Shown here: positions 52,201 through 59,150 of the stretch, piece by piece
Position numbering within the stretch: position 1 is the first letter of the stretch
Layout of the letters: each line of letters begins with the position of its first letter
Source: Leptolyngbya iicbica LK
Lineage (GTDB): Bacteria > Cyanobacteriota > Cyanobacteriia > Phormidesmidales > Phormidesmidaceae
DNA: 64,000 nucleotides
Direction of reading: 5' to 3'
Assembly (NCBI RefSeq): GCF_004212215.1
Contig: NZ_QVFV01000003.1
Location: 124,001-188,000 of the forward strand
The notes under the pieces: model-generated
Seen by the model: the letters and a program-made list of their open reading frames with translations, nothing else
What the model was told of the DNA's origin: nothing
Databases searched by the model: none
Program-made: the position numbers and the translations under genes

Positions 52201-54191
52201 AACCTATCTTGTCCAGCAAAGTTGCTGGCACCCTGATAGGCCAGGGTGTTTAAGGCGTTATTGAGATCAGCCAGGTTGCCTTCAACCGTCAGGCGTAGGC
52301 TATTACCGTTAATGCCTTCAAGGAAGGTCAAGCCTTTGGTTTCATCAAGGCCAATACTTCCGTGCTCAACTTCGAGCGTAACCTGAAGGTTTCCATGCGC
52401 TACATCGACGTCACTAATGCTAATGCCACTAATGTTGAGAGTCGTGTTTTCAGAGATGCGCTGAAGTCCCGGAGTTGTCAGAGTCGGGGCGTCGTTGACC
52501 GGGGTAATGGTGAGGGAGATTGTCTGGGTCGCAGTGCCGCCATTGCCATCTTCGACAATGTATTGGAAGGTGCCTGCTGGGCCGTTTGCATTAGCTTGGG
52601 GCACAAATTGCAGGGTTTCAAGTTCTGCAAGGGAGAGTATTTGGCCAGTTGAGACCGCTGTGCCATCTTGTCGCTGAATAGCTCCTAAAGACGCATCGGG
52701 TGTGTTCGTAACCGTAATGAATAACGCATCACCATCCGGATCAGTTGCAGGGATAATCCCTAGCGAAGTCGGTGAGCTGTCTTCCGCAACTGTGATCAAG
52801 CGGTCAGGCTCAGCGATAGGTGGGGCATTTGTAGGCGCACTAAGCTTGTCAAATTCAAACCGAAATACGAGATCGTCGTAATCGCGATCGCCCCCACCAG
52901 TCAAGTCTTCCCAGGCGTAGTGGCCAGTGGGTAACTGCTTGAGGTGCTCAAAGGTATCGGGATTGGTATTGTGCAGAGAGAAGAATGCTATGGGTCCCTT
53001 CCCTATCTCATTGTTGGGATTTTTCTCTAGGAACCTCTCAACAGAAGCATTTTGGATGAGATACCAACCAAAGTAGGTATCACCCGGCAACTCGATATCG
53101 GCGATCGCGCCCTCAGTCTGTTCTTGCGAGAAGATTCCCCGTCGCCGTTCTGAAGCAAGGGCTGCTTCAGCATATCCTTCATCATCAGGCAGTAAAGAGC
53201 CGATGCGCCCTTCGGCGTCATCGACTAAGAAAAGACCTAATTCGTTGTTGTAACCTGCTTCTCTTTCGGTCCAGTAGAAACGGGCTGAGACCGCTTGTCC
53301 TGACTCACCTGGAGTTTTTTCTAGGAATCCATCTGACGAGTGAGGTGGCTCTGCAGCCCCGAGGGAGACCTCAAAGACCACATCATCAAAATCGCGATCT
53401 CCACCACCGGTCAGATCTTCCCACGCAAAGCGCCATGCTCCATCGGTAAGGGCTTGCGTCTTAAGGTGGTCAAAATCATCTGGATTTGCATCGTTTAGGG
53501 AGAAGAACGCTTGTGGTCGCTTGCCCAGCTGATTCTCAGCGTTCTTTTCCAGCCAGGTTTCAGTTGATTGATCTTGAACTAGATAAAACGCGAGGCGATC
53601 GCCCCCATTAAACGTAAATGTTTTTTTAGCCCCAACGGTTTCACCGCTAGAAAAAATTACCTGTTGCGTATCGGAGGTAAGAGCCGATAAGGCGTACCCG
53701 ACTTCATCAGGGGAGAGTTCACCGATGGTGGCGCTTTCATCAATCAGGAAAAAAACCACTTCGTTGTTATATGCTGCCTCTCGTTCAGTCCACTCAAAGG
53801 TGACAGTCACAGCATCATCTGGACTGCCAGGTATGACGAGGACTTCGCTCAAACCACCATGAGTCAACCAATCCTCATTCGAAGATGGAGAGATCGTGAA
53901 GGGGCTATTGGCTGACGGTAGATGGAGGTCTTGAGTATGTACCGAGTTGCCTTTCAGTAGAGCTAACTCATTGAGGGCATGATAGGATGCCCCTGCATGA
54001 TTGCGTGGTTCCAGGTATGGAAATAATGTCGATCCTTCAGTACCCGAAATACCCCAATACTCCTCTGAAGTACCGATAGCACCCGACTGGTAGCTCTTCA
54101 CCTCACCAATATTCGTTAGGTCAGAGGGATCGGGTACGCCAGGAATCAAAGAACCATGGGGTTCCTGGAAGAAAAGCTCTGAATGCTCCAT
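43278..54191 (-). CDS. Giant RHS/YD-repeat protein with DUF4114 and Ig-like repeats and a metallopeptidase toxin tip
   Basis: About 3637 residues from the ATG at 54191 (a TTG at 54203 is possible). Order: two DUF4114 domains (about 100-450; YNNEVVFFLIDE, WEDLTGGGDRDFDDVVF), tandem cadherin-like repeats ending in TITPVNDAPTL, many He_PIG Ig-like repeats (NxPPxF...Y.YDxxAxDxDxD), SdrD-B-like parts (GHVWEDLNGNGVKDSAEIEN), an RHS entry (LKLGNFQLSFTDLSIPVSG, about 2185), over 30 YD repeats (about 2400-3300) and the RHS core end (YLSPNTGRFHNRDEF to NLDPSG, about 3425). The last 215 residues are a separate tip with GVFIHEISHLAHNTKDYEYQ: HExxH then an NTKDYEY resembling the GTxDxxYG of aspzincin (M35) peptidases. 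No signal peptide is evident; DUF4114 proteins are usually exported by type I secretion. Likely contact- or surface-delivered toxin. Confidence 0.85.
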   Translation of the reverse strand: MEHSELFFQEPHGSLIPGVPDPSDLTNIGEVKSYQSGAIGTSEEYWGISGTEGSTLFPYLEPRNHAGASYHALNELALLKGNSVHTQDLHLPSANSPFTISPSSNEDWLTHGGLSEVLVIPGSPDDAVTVTFEWTEREAAYNNEVVFFLIDESATIGELSPDEVGYALSALTSDTQQVIFSSGETVGAKKTFTFNGGDRLAFYLVQDQSTETWLEKNAENQLGKRPQAFFSLNDANPDDFDHLKTQALTDGAWRFAWEDLTGGGDRDFDDVVFEVSLGAAEPPHSSDGFLEKTPGESGQAVSARFYWTEREAGYNNELGLFLVDDAEGRIGSLLPDDEGYAEAALASERRRGIFSQEQTEGAIADIELPGDTYFGWYLIQNASVERFLEKNPNNEIGKGPIAFFSLHNTNPDTFEHLKQLPTGHYAWEDLTGGGDRDYDDLVFRFEFDKLSAPTNAPPIAEPDRLITVAEDSSPTSLGIIPATDPDGDALFITVTNTPDASLGAIQRQDGTAVSTGQILSLAELETLQFVPQANANGPAGTFQYIVEDGNGGTATQTISLTITPVNDAPTLTTPGLQRISENTTLNISGISISDVDVAHGNLQVTLEVEHGSIGLDETKGLTFLEGINGNSLRLTVEGNLADLNNALNTLAYQGASNFAGQDRLVVSVSDLGNTGAGGALTDNATILINVSSTNTSPALESNKTLIVDEDSSASPLNLVLPLDADGDTLTISVTSIPDPKLGRIELPDGTPVTARQILTLDELQALVFVPQPDANGNAGSFGYVAKDGQGGIAFHTTKLEITPVNDAPTLTVPNAQVTLGDIPLALNGIAVSDVDAGSNQMEFRLATTSGLFTLTNQFGLNFTVGDGTDDREIVFTGRLANINAALATLSYTSTADFTGTAVITATIDDRGNSGVGGNLTDEKSFDVVVFGSLNQAPEFVSTPNIEVSAGEAYGYDADAIDADSDQLTYAMLSGPEGMVIDPNTGEISWTTTTEDKGTYSVTLEVTDSRGGVDLQTFSLSVLDEIPNRPPNFITAPSIYGNVNMPYSYDADANDADSDVLAYTLLSGPDGMSVNEVTGQLQWTPVAEQRGLHSVAIQVDDGRGGIAIQEFDIWVEQDLGNSAPVITSEPVTQLASLSDGYLYDVEAVDSDGDDITYSLSEAPAGMTIDAASGVISWIPEQGSLAETLVTVRAEDTRGGIATQVYTINLPSNSLGEIRGHVWEDLNGNGVKDSAEIENTPSATLEPSNSLFISPEFTDDYEVYDLGSVDGLPAPYGGLTLAFNDPNTLLIGGNANKGIGAIYSVPLIRDTNNHIVGFSDAATFYTAGANNDGGLVFNDEGVLFAARWPLNQIGQTKPGSTTTDKVIRLGPLGVSRSVGGLSFVPDYIAEDDSLKLVTWSGGNWYDIDLEADGQGTYDIIDVSLETTLPGGPEGIAYVPPGSPGFDEPSVLISEWSSGNIATYEVDAEGDPIVESRKVFLPGLSGALGAFIDPFTGDLLFSTFRGGNRIVSVQGFSPTFEDEPGLSRVGVYLDIDNDGELDADEPFQLTTEDDPNTLEVNERGNFRFTALLPGEYVVREITPEGLSRTFPNQGFYNVQVGSGEIIEGVDFGNQLIGEPIENVAPRIDTIVPSSAQVGRLFEYLVRANDPNGDPIRWSLEQAPSGMTINAKTGIIQWIPTLEQIGSNEVTVRVEDGQKQSETQTFEITVQGLNTPPSITSVPTTQAIANQAYSYETTAFDLNGDEVTFSLLNAPTGMTIDADTGLIEWTPSSSQTGLQPIEILANDGNGGIARQTFNLAVLATLPNSSPAITTQPGFRAVPGETYRYDVDAIDPEGDELTFNLIDAPEGMTIDPTTGVIQWTPEIAQEGSTSVQVVVSDGLGATGSQSFPLLVRGNDAPIILSTPITTATAGGNYSYIPLATDPNDDAISISLVDGPAGMTLDTFGRLNWVPTAEDIGQEFAVSIAVTDAFGATATQDYTVSVAADVEAPNVAVLLTDDRFDIGETATVQVQATDNVGVESLTLLVNDSPVALDAQGFATLPIDATGALNLLVTATDAAGNTSTSTAQVFGVDPSDTEAPIVSFSNLVDGTIFTAPEDILGTVTDDNLLSYSLSLAPVAGGEFIEIASGTEVVTDSFLGTFDTSVLQNDSYFLRLSATDLGGLTSTVEAQVEVAGDLKLGNFQLSFTDLSIPVSGIPIQVTRTYDSLTSATTDDFGYGWRMEFRDTDLRTSVAPTGAEEFGNYAPFKEGTRVYLTMPGGEREGFTFQPRKAPGLKGSFLGVYEPVFVSDSGVTSTLSVSNFDLVKSGDEFYTFAGGLPFNPADTGIGNGQYTLTTKEGIVYQIDAEDGDLLSVTDRNNNTLTFTDSDITSSTGQQVTFERDAAGRITAAIDPEGNRITYEYDALGDLVAVTDREGNTTRFDYNDDRAHYLEEIIDPLGRSGVRSEYDDQGRLTRMIDADGNPVELLYDPDNDIQQVRDQLGNVTTYEYDERGNVVSEVDALGGITRRTYDADNNMLTETDPLGNTTTMTYDADGNVLTETDALGNTTRYTYDDNGNVLTTTDPTGQTITNTYDANGNLTQIAGQASGLLSFSYDASGNLTAMEDGSGTTSFEYDALGNITRQTDAAGTVTSFTYDPSGNRTSETTTQTLADGSTRTLVTQMEYDDEGRVIRTIDAEGGVTETIYDAVGNRVEQIDALGRSTKYVYDNRGQLIATIYPDSTPDDDSDNPRTQTKYDAKGQVIAEIDELGRRTVMIYDALGRQIATLYPDATPNDDSDNPRTQTAYDAAGRVVAEIDELGNRTEFIYDAAGRVIETILPDETPDDLSDNPRFTTAYDAAGRQLTQTDALGQITQFLYDDLGRPVGQVYADGTSTSVEFDDAGRVAARTDQAGLTTRYEYDALGRLTAVVDALDQRTEYTYDEQGNLITQTDANGNTTRYEYDRLGRRVATELPLGERATSTYDAVGNMRSTTDFNGDTKTYTYDDRNRLIAKDLPGTEFDETHTYTANGLRQTVTDDRGTTTYQYDERNRLISRIDPDGTTIAYTYDAAGNRTSVQIPSGTTEYGFDAQNRLKTVTDSEAGITTYTYNPVGNLERTEFPNGTVEIREYDDLNRLVYIETSGPEGVIASFRYTLDDTGNRTAVEEHDGRRVDYEYDDLYRLTAEIITDPGGTGPTRTIEYIYDAVGNRLSRTDTGAGTTLYTYDDNDRLLTATTDGVATTYTYDNNGNTTSKTTDGTTITYTWNADNRLIGADTDGDGEIDVVNQYNENGIRVSQTVNGEETRFLIDANRPYAQVLEEYTPGGIIKVSYVYGNDLISQNREGEKSFYHADGLGSTRALSNESGATTDQYIYDAFGQVIRQIGETENSYLFAGEQRDMTIGLDYLRARYLSPNTGRFHNRDEFFGFIQNPLSLNKYIYANSNPVNNLDPSGLFSVSESLLTAAVVSSLAALTYNIYSDNGPAQIIQGARIAEAYALNLVSKIRGFWEFSYDFWFDQNSNPLSPDYQVRKNHVRNGWQNIYRSLSSGGFTYTYDADLNAVAQVSGDAVGNFLAPRITIGKQFTQASVLPVPGSGLWNLSTQFSQTGVFIHEISHLAHNTKDYEYQYRALELAKTHPELAVENADNYRLQAESLSLGNLIPTIGNI

Positions 54192-54540
54192 CCTGTATGA
54201 CAACGGTGTAACCGCTGAGTGATAATTTCTCGCACACGCATGAAATTATTCAAGTGAAGTTCATTGCATCCGTATAATCCCTGGGAACCATTAACTTTTT
54301 CTCGTGAAATTTACGGAGACCATTATTTTTTTGAATTTCCGGTAAAGCAGATGTTAGAGAAACTGTTCATCCATACCTAATTGTGTTGCTGGCTGCCAAA
54401 TGCTTAAGTTTGATACCGGGAGAAGATCACAGATCTTATTCAAGGTTTAGTCACCGAATTCCTAAAGCCAATCTGTCATGCAGAGAAACGCCAAGAATCA
54501 CCTCAACGAACCTGCATGAACTGTCGCCTGTGAGACTCGC

Positions 54541-54915
54541 TTAGTACTCCGAGGGCAGCAGAATCACTCCATCTTGAAAGTAAAGCCGTAGCTTTTTGAG
54601 CGGAAAGTCAGTGAACGGGATCCTTTGCGTGACGACAATGTCCTCAGAATCCCGCTCGCAGATTAGCTGCGCTGAGCGATCGTCGTTGACCGTCAACGTC
54701 CAGAACTGAATCTGCTGGAGCATCGGATCTTGATAAATCCTCGGATGTAACTGCCAGATGGCAATCACATCGATGAGCCAGTACGCTCTGCCCCGTTCCG
54801 CCATGTAGTGCACCCCATCGGTAATCAGCACACCAAGTGGGTGCTGATAGTACTGTGAGGTACCCGTAAATTGGGAAAGCTCACCTTCAGAAAGCGAATA
54901 ACCTGCGTCCTCCAT
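54541..54915 (-). CDS. DUF6876-family protein, second copy
   Basis: A protein of 124 residues. FTGTSQYYQHPLG, TDGVHYM, AYWLIDVIAIWQ, MLQQIQFWTLTVNDDRSAQL and CERDSEDIVVTQRIPFTDFPL match, block by block, the protein at 11275-11718. The two are paralogues within one element, with this copy lacking about 20 C-terminal residues. Function unknown. The span 54192-54540 between it and the RHS gene has no gene; it should hold the RHS promoter, but no convincing -35/-10 pair was seen. Confidence 0.75.
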   Translation of the reverse strand: MEDAGYSLSEGELSQFTGTSQYYQHPLGVLITDGVHYMAERGRAYWLIDVIAIWQLHPRIYQDPMLQQIQFWTLTVNDDRSAQLICERDSEDIVVTQRIPFTDFPLKKLRLYFQDGVILLPSEY

Positions 54916-55192
54916 AGCAACAATGACCTCTCAACTTCAGGATTCTCCTGCAAGGAAAGGCTTGTGTGGTCTTGCCCAGGAGTAAAACCTTTAGGCCGTG
55001 TACCCTGCATGACACGTTGACCCAAAGCAGGACTCTTTCTACCCGTTCTAATTGCGTTGATTCGGTAAAATTCCAGGAAATATGACCCGGTTCAAGAGAA
55101 AAGTTTTGAATGTCCTGCAGCATCGGTCTTACCATCTCTCTACAAAGTAATAGTTGAAAAGTTGCTGCGATCGCTTAAGGGTCAACTTTCCC

Positions 55193-55690
55193 ATGGTCAT
55201 GAACCTATCCATTGCGGACTTAACTGCGCTCATCATGGTCGTCTTTACCTTCGTAACGACCGTAGCCAATATCCTTCTTTGGATTTCGACTCGCAGGACG
55301 GTCACTATTCTGCTCGATCAGGTAAGACATCAGATCGCAAGTGGCTACAGCCAGGCGCAGCACTCAGTCATTGATGCCCATCGGGACCTCTTCTTTGGCA
55401 TTCTCAATAACCCAACGCTTCGTGAGGCCTTTACTCAGGCCAATGGGCTTGACCTGAAAGATTGGGAGTTACAGAAAGTCAGCGAATTTCTCGTAAATCA
55501 GGTTCTCATAGGTTTTCTAAATTTTAAGAACGGGATCATTAGCGGTGTCCACTTTGATGGGTTTACGCGGGATGCACGGGATGTCTTTGCTTATCCATCG
55601 ATACGGTCCCACTGGAAGAAGATGCGATCAGTTCATTCTGAGGATTTTCGGCACTTTGTAGAGACCAAGCTTCTGTTCGAAGAGCCGTAA
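55193..55690 (+). CDS. Membrane-anchored protein of unknown function
   Basis: A protein of 165 residues from the ATG at 55193. One N-terminal membrane segment (LTALIMVVFTFVTTVANILLWI), then a soluble helical domain (QAQHSVIDAHRDLFFGILNN, then DWELQKVSEFLVNQVLIGFLN and HWKKMRSVHSEDFRHFVE). The layout resembles the DUF6082-like membrane proteins found widely in bacteria, but I cannot confirm this. A terminator follows at 55701-55731. Confidence 0.6.
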   Translation: MVMNLSIADLTALIMVVFTFVTTVANILLWISTRRTVTILLDQVRHQIASGYSQAQHSVIDAHRDLFFGILNNPTLREAFTQANGLDLKDWELQKVSEFLVNQVLIGFLNFKNGIISGVHFDGFTRDARDVFAYPSIRSHWKKMRSVHSEDFRHFVETKLLFEEP

Positions 55691-55700
55691 AAATTGAACA

Positions 55701-55731
55701 GCCCCAAGCGTCATATCGCCTAGGGCTTTTT
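55701..55731 (+). terminator. Intrinsic terminator
   Basis: GCCC and AAGCG arms (55701-55710) pair with CGC(C)T and GGGC (55717-55726) and are followed by TTTTT, 10 bases after the preceding stop. Confidence 0.65.
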
Positions 55732-55759
55732 GCAGAATAGATGCTGGATCGCCAACTTT

Positions 55760-55963
55760 CTAGAAAGCCTTCAGATACGAAAGTATCTCAGGTGCAATTT
55801 GCACTACTTCCTCATCATCAGAGACTGAAATCGTCTCTCTCGTCTGGGAAGAAAGCTTTTGGCCCTGAACAAACACATTCCCTGTTTCATCAGAGTAGAG
55901 CGTCGGACACATGCCACTGTTACAGGGGCTCAAGATCACGGTTAGTTTCTGGGATTCAGACAT
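55760..55963 (-). CDS. Small acidic protein of unknown function
   Basis: A protein of 67 residues beginning MSESQKLTVILSPCNSGMCP and continuing TLYSDETGNVFVQGQ. Similar short proteins with a PC(N/D)...CPT(L/I)Y motif and VFVQG strand occur in cyanobacteria, usually without assigned role. The upstream AAGGT(A)TG gives a fair Shine-Dalgarno. A single gene. Confidence 0.6.
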   Translation of the reverse strand: MSESQKLTVILSPCNSGMCPTLYSDETGNVFVQGQKLSSQTRETISVSDDEEVVQIAPEILSYLKAF

Positions 55964-56135
55964 AAGACATACCTTCCTTATAGAGCGGAAACTACCTCGT
56001 AGCCATCTCCTCCACCACCGGGGAAAGTTTGATACTCGTCCCCCGCATGGAACCTATATTATCTTTTTGGAAGCCAGTGGATGCCACCTTATGCCAATTG
56101 CTCATTTTTCTTAATACGAGGCTTAGAGAGATACG

Positions 56136-56333
56136 ATGAGTGAGGATTTTGTATCTCAATGGTTTCTAGTGACGCAGCGGGACAGGATTTCAATTGACGT
56201 GAGTGATCTCAGAGAAGCGGTCGAGTCATGCCGGGATGATGTGGCTTGGAGTGAACTGCCCTTAGCGGCAAAGCTTCGAGTGTTGATAAAGGAGCGACTC
56301 GCTGAGCTAGAAGGACACAAAGACTCAAAGTAG
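56136..56333 (+). CDS. Small helical protein of unknown function
   Basis: A protein of 65 residues. MSEDFVSQWFLVTQRDRISI, then a helical segment with LAAKLRVLIKERLAELEGH at the end. AGAGAG precedes the ATG. Similar short proteins accompany plasmid or phage genes in cyanobacteria; no function is known to me. Confidence 0.55.
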   Translation: MSEDFVSQWFLVTQRDRISIDVSDLREAVESCRDDVAWSELPLAAKLRVLIKERLAELEGHKDSK

Positions 56334-56446
56334 CTCTTGCAGGTCACTCCCCTACCCTGCTTTTTTGGCAGCGGCTACGAGGAGTGGCCTGCTCGTAAGG
56401 ATTTGGCCGAACAAGACAATGCTTCCACAGTCAGCAAAAAATGATT

Positions 56447-56887
56447 CTATGAGGTGGCGACGAGGGACCCGCCAACTACGATCAGCAAGGCACCGATGAG
56501 AAGCTTTATCGAGTTGACATCTTGCCACTCAGAAAAGACAAAGAGCCCGATTATGACGGCGACCAAGGTGTTCATGTTGTAGAGGGGAACCAATCGCGCG
56601 ATGGGAGTTCCGTAGTTGGTGAGAGCAATCGCCACCATACCAGCAGCAAGCGCCCAGCAACTGCCAACAAGCACCGTAAAGAATCCCGAGCGAAACGATA
56701 ACGCCCTCTCAGGCAAAGCAAGGCAAAAGAGCAGCCCTACCGTTGCGATCGCTAAACCATTAATCGTGAGATAAAAACCGGTACTGATGCCGATCTGAGT
56801 CGCTGGGCGGGAAAAGACAGCCGAGAGTCCAAAAAAGATGGCTGGAAAGAGCCCACCGATAATGAGGCCGAGGGTTTGAGGGGACAT
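56447..56887 (-). CDS. Small EamA/DMT-type membrane transporter
   Basis: A protein of 146 residues from the ATG at 56887, which has AAAGGA upstream. Five hydrophobic segments, among them LGLIIGGLFPAIFFGLSAVFS, LTINGLAIATVGLLFCLAL, LVGSCWALAAGMVAIAL and KLLIGALLIVVGGSLVAT, with the EamA-like signature VPLYNMNTLVAVIIGLFVFSEW. It is half the length of a full EamA carrier, so it probably dimerises. Substrate unknown. It lies 47 bp after the integrase stop on the same strand. Confidence 0.75.
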   Translation of the reverse strand: MSPQTLGLIIGGLFPAIFFGLSAVFSRPATQIGISTGFYLTINGLAIATVGLLFCLALPERALSFRSGFFTVLVGSCWALAAGMVAIALTNYGTPIARLVPLYNMNTLVAVIIGLFVFSEWQDVNSIKLLIGALLIVVGGSLVATS

Positions 56888-56934
56888 GGGGGTATTCCTT
56901 TTGGTAAAGAGGCATTTCGATCTTCCCAATATTT

Positions 56935-58029
56935 CTAGACCCCAGGAGCCTTGGGTCCCTTCTCAATGGCTTCCTTATAGGCTTCAAGGCTTTGCGCTGC
57001 TTTGATCCACCGATTGTAGGTGCGAAGATGCAGGTCAGCTGAGTGACCAGCCATTGCAGCACTTACCGGGATTGGCTGCTTAAAGACTACCGAGGCGCGA
57101 ATGCACCAGGCGTGACGCAGGGTGTAGGGCGTGAATGGGATCTTGAGACGCTTAAATGCCCTAGCAGTGCGCTCACCATAGATGGCGCGATCGCCGACCT
57201 TATCGGTCACCTTGGGAAGAGTCCCTTTCCAGGGCTCCCACTGCTGTGCCCACTCTGGGTAAAACGGCATGACCCCATCACGCGGCCCTGTCTTTCCCTC
57301 CAGTACCTGACAATCGTAGGGAGGTTTTGGGTTGATGACACAGAACCAACACTCATGGTCCCTTAGTCCATAGATAGTCATCCGAGTTGCCACTAAACGC
57401 CACTGTGGATTCTCGATGGTGGTAATAATTTTTGCTATCTCATCATCCGGCGGGATATCGAGGGCATTTACCCGACGAGTGTATTTACCTCGGTATTGAT
57501 TGAGGTTTACGTCTAATGAGGCAAACTCAGCAAAACGGTTGAGTATCTGCACACAGAGTTGCCTAGCGCGGCTATCAGGAGGGCGATGAGAGACTGTCTC
57601 TTTGAGAATCTTGGCGGAGAGTTTCTTGTCACTGGGTAACCAACGAAGGCCCATTTGCCACTCCCCACGGTGCCATTTTTTCTGGGTCGCTGGAGTATTG
57701 CCATTGATAGCGAACCAGTGACGCTTGTACCGCTCTATCCAGGCTCCACAGGTATCCAGGTCAGTCATTATCCAGTCTTGCCAGTCAAACGTCCCCCGCC
57801 CTATCTGTGCCCATACCTCATGAGCTTTAAGCTCTGCGGTTTTTAAGCCATACGGAGTGTCATCAATTCCAAGAGCAAGGTAAGTTTGCCTGGGTTTTGT
57901 TTGCCCTGGTTTCGGTGGGAAGGTGCCGCGAAGTGAAAGCTTTTGTGATCTTGCTTCCACTTTAAGCCGGATGCCAGCCTCTTTGAGGCGAGCATTAATC
58001 TCTTCGGGTGAATCAGCCGGTCGAGGCAT
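56935..58029 (-). CDS. int: Tyrosine integrase at a tRNA-Thr
   Basis: A protein of 364 residues from the ATG at 58029, where MPRPADSPEEINARLKEAGI matches the usual start of cyanobacterial integrases; an ATG at 58071 adds 14 residues. The catalytic domain has ATRMTIYGLRDHECW (Arg), TPYTLRHAWCIRASV (HxxR), MAGHSADLHLRTYNRW (His and Tyr). The gene is downstream of the tRNA, reading away from it, the standard place for an element that integrates into a tRNA 3' end. A direct repeat TTTAGCACAA, twice with 2-bp spacing, lies just before the start and may bind integrase or a regulator. Confidence 0.9.
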   Translation of the reverse strand: MPRPADSPEEINARLKEAGIRLKVEARSQKLSLRGTFPPKPGQTKPRQTYLALGIDDTPYGLKTAELKAHEVWAQIGRGTFDWQDWIMTDLDTCGAWIERYKRHWFAINGNTPATQKKWHRGEWQMGLRWLPSDKKLSAKILKETVSHRPPDSRARQLCVQILNRFAEFASLDVNLNQYRGKYTRRVNALDIPPDDEIAKIITTIENPQWRLVATRMTIYGLRDHECWFCVINPKPPYDCQVLEGKTGPRDGVMPFYPEWAQQWEPWKGTLPKVTDKVGDRAIYGERTARAFKRLKIPFTPYTLRHAWCIRASVVFKQPIPVSAAMAGHSADLHLRTYNRWIKAAQSLEAYKEAIEKGPKAPGV

Positions 58030-58150
58030 TGTGCTAAATCTTGTGCTAAATTCATGCCTATTTTCGCGCATCCATAAGTAGGTTTGTGTAGAAATGCGTA
58101 GCTATGAGCACCCCAAGGGGGGCTCAAAACGCTTATATGGGTGGACATGC

Positions 58151-58181
58151 AAAACCCCCAAAGCCTTAAGCTTCAGGGGTT
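58151..58181 (-). terminator. Terminator of tRNA-Thr
   Basis: Read on the minus strand: AAACCCC, TGAAGC, short loop, GCTT and GGGG, then GTTTT. It lies 10 bp past the tRNA 3' end. Confidence 0.7.
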
Positions 58182-58190
58182 TCAGAGAAA

Positions 58191-58240
58191 AGCTGGTGAC
58201 AGGACTCGAACCTGCGACCGGCTGATTACAAATCAGCAGC
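58191..58240. other. Candidate attachment site (att) in the tRNA-Thr 3' half
   Basis: Tyrosine integrases next to a tRNA 3' end usually recombine in the T arm or anticodon arm and restore the gene from the incoming copy. The other att copy was not found in this window, so the far end of the element lies left of position 1. Confidence 0.55.
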
Positions 58241-58263
58241 TCTACCAACTGAGCTACACCAGC
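58191..58263 (-). tRNA. tRNA-Thr (anticodon UGU)
   Basis: 73 bases forming a full cloverleaf: acceptor GCTGGTG/CACCAGC, D arm GCTCAGTTGGTAGAGC, anticodon arm CTGAT-TTGTAAT-CAG with anticodon TGT, T arm with GGTTCGAGTCC, discriminator U. CCA is not encoded. The integrase faces its 3' end, so the 3' half is the probable attachment site. Confidence 0.95.
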
Positions 58264-58327
58264 ACACTGGACAACTAGCATATCAAACTCGCTGTCCGAT
58301 ATCAGAGAAAATTTTGGAGAAAATCAA

Positions 58328-58975
58328 TTACGCCTTGCTATTTTCGATCGCCCACCGCGCCAACTCCGTGCGGTTATGGAGTCCGGTTTTGCCGAGCATA
58401 TTGCTGACGTGGCTTTCGATCGTGCGTTGGCTGACTTGCAGCTCTTCAGCGATTTCGCGGTTAGCCATGCCCCGAGCCACGAACTGAACGACTTTAAGTT
58501 CAGTCGGGGTGAGTTCGACATCAAAGGGCACGCTGATGGTGGGTGTCGTAGAGCCACCGCGCGACTGTTGACGAATCAGGCGAGACGCTTGTTTAAGGGA
58601 TGACTCAACTTGAGCGACCAGCTCTTCGGGTTCAAACGGCTTGACCATGTAAACGTCAGCCCCGGTATTCAGACCTTTGACACGGTCTTGACTTTGCCCC
58701 TTGGCGGAGAGGAACAGTACCGGAATCCACTCGGTTTCGGGATTGTCGCGGACGTGCTCGACAAAGGCGTAGCCATCCATCTCAGGCATCATGACATCAC
58801 AAATGATCATGTCGGGGCTGTTGCCATTTAGGACGTCAAGCGCCTCACGACCATTTTCTGCGGTGATGACACTGTAGCCACGAAACTCTAGATAGTCCTT
58901 CACTAGCAAGATCAAGTTGGGGTCATCATCAATGAGCAGTAATGTCTTCTGATCCCCCGCATTTCCGTCTTTCAT
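58328..58975 (-). CDS. NarL/LuxR-type response regulator, Ycf29-like
   Basis: A protein of 215 residues. Receiver domain: LLLIDDDPNL (acidic pocket), MIICDVMMPEMDGYAFV (phosphorylated Asp at about 56), LFLSAKGQ and YMVKPFEPEEL (conserved Lys). C-terminal LuxR-type helix-turn-helix: LTPTELKVVQFVARGMANRE then QVSQRTIESHVSNMLGKTGL. The receiver segment DRVKGLNTGADVYMVKPFEP is characteristic of the cyanobacterial/plastid Ycf29 group. The partner kinase is not adjacent. Confidence 0.9.
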   Translation of the reverse strand: MKDGNAGDQKTLLLIDDDPNLILLVKDYLEFRGYSVITAENGREALDVLNGNSPDMIICDVMMPEMDGYAFVEHVRDNPETEWIPVLFLSAKGQSQDRVKGLNTGADVYMVKPFEPEELVAQVESSLKQASRLIRQQSRGGSTTPTISVPFDVELTPTELKVVQFVARGMANREIAEELQVSQRTIESHVSNMLGKTGLHNRTELARWAIENSKA

Positions 58976-59150
58976 GCTGACCTGCTTACGTAAAAATGTG
59001 ATGTCTGTTAATGCTCTTACAGGTTACCCATTCTCACGGGATCCGCTACGTACAACGCGAAAAATTACTGAATTTACTGACTTTGTATCGTTAAGTTACG
59101 TCCGGATGGAACGTAAAAAGTCCCTTTCAGACGTTGGCGGCCCCGCAATT

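Noticed and set aside
1-58190. Second copy of the tRNA-Thr 3' end as the other att site
   Set aside because: I looked for AGCTGGTGACAGGACTCG-like sequence in the window and saw none; the other end is presumably outside.
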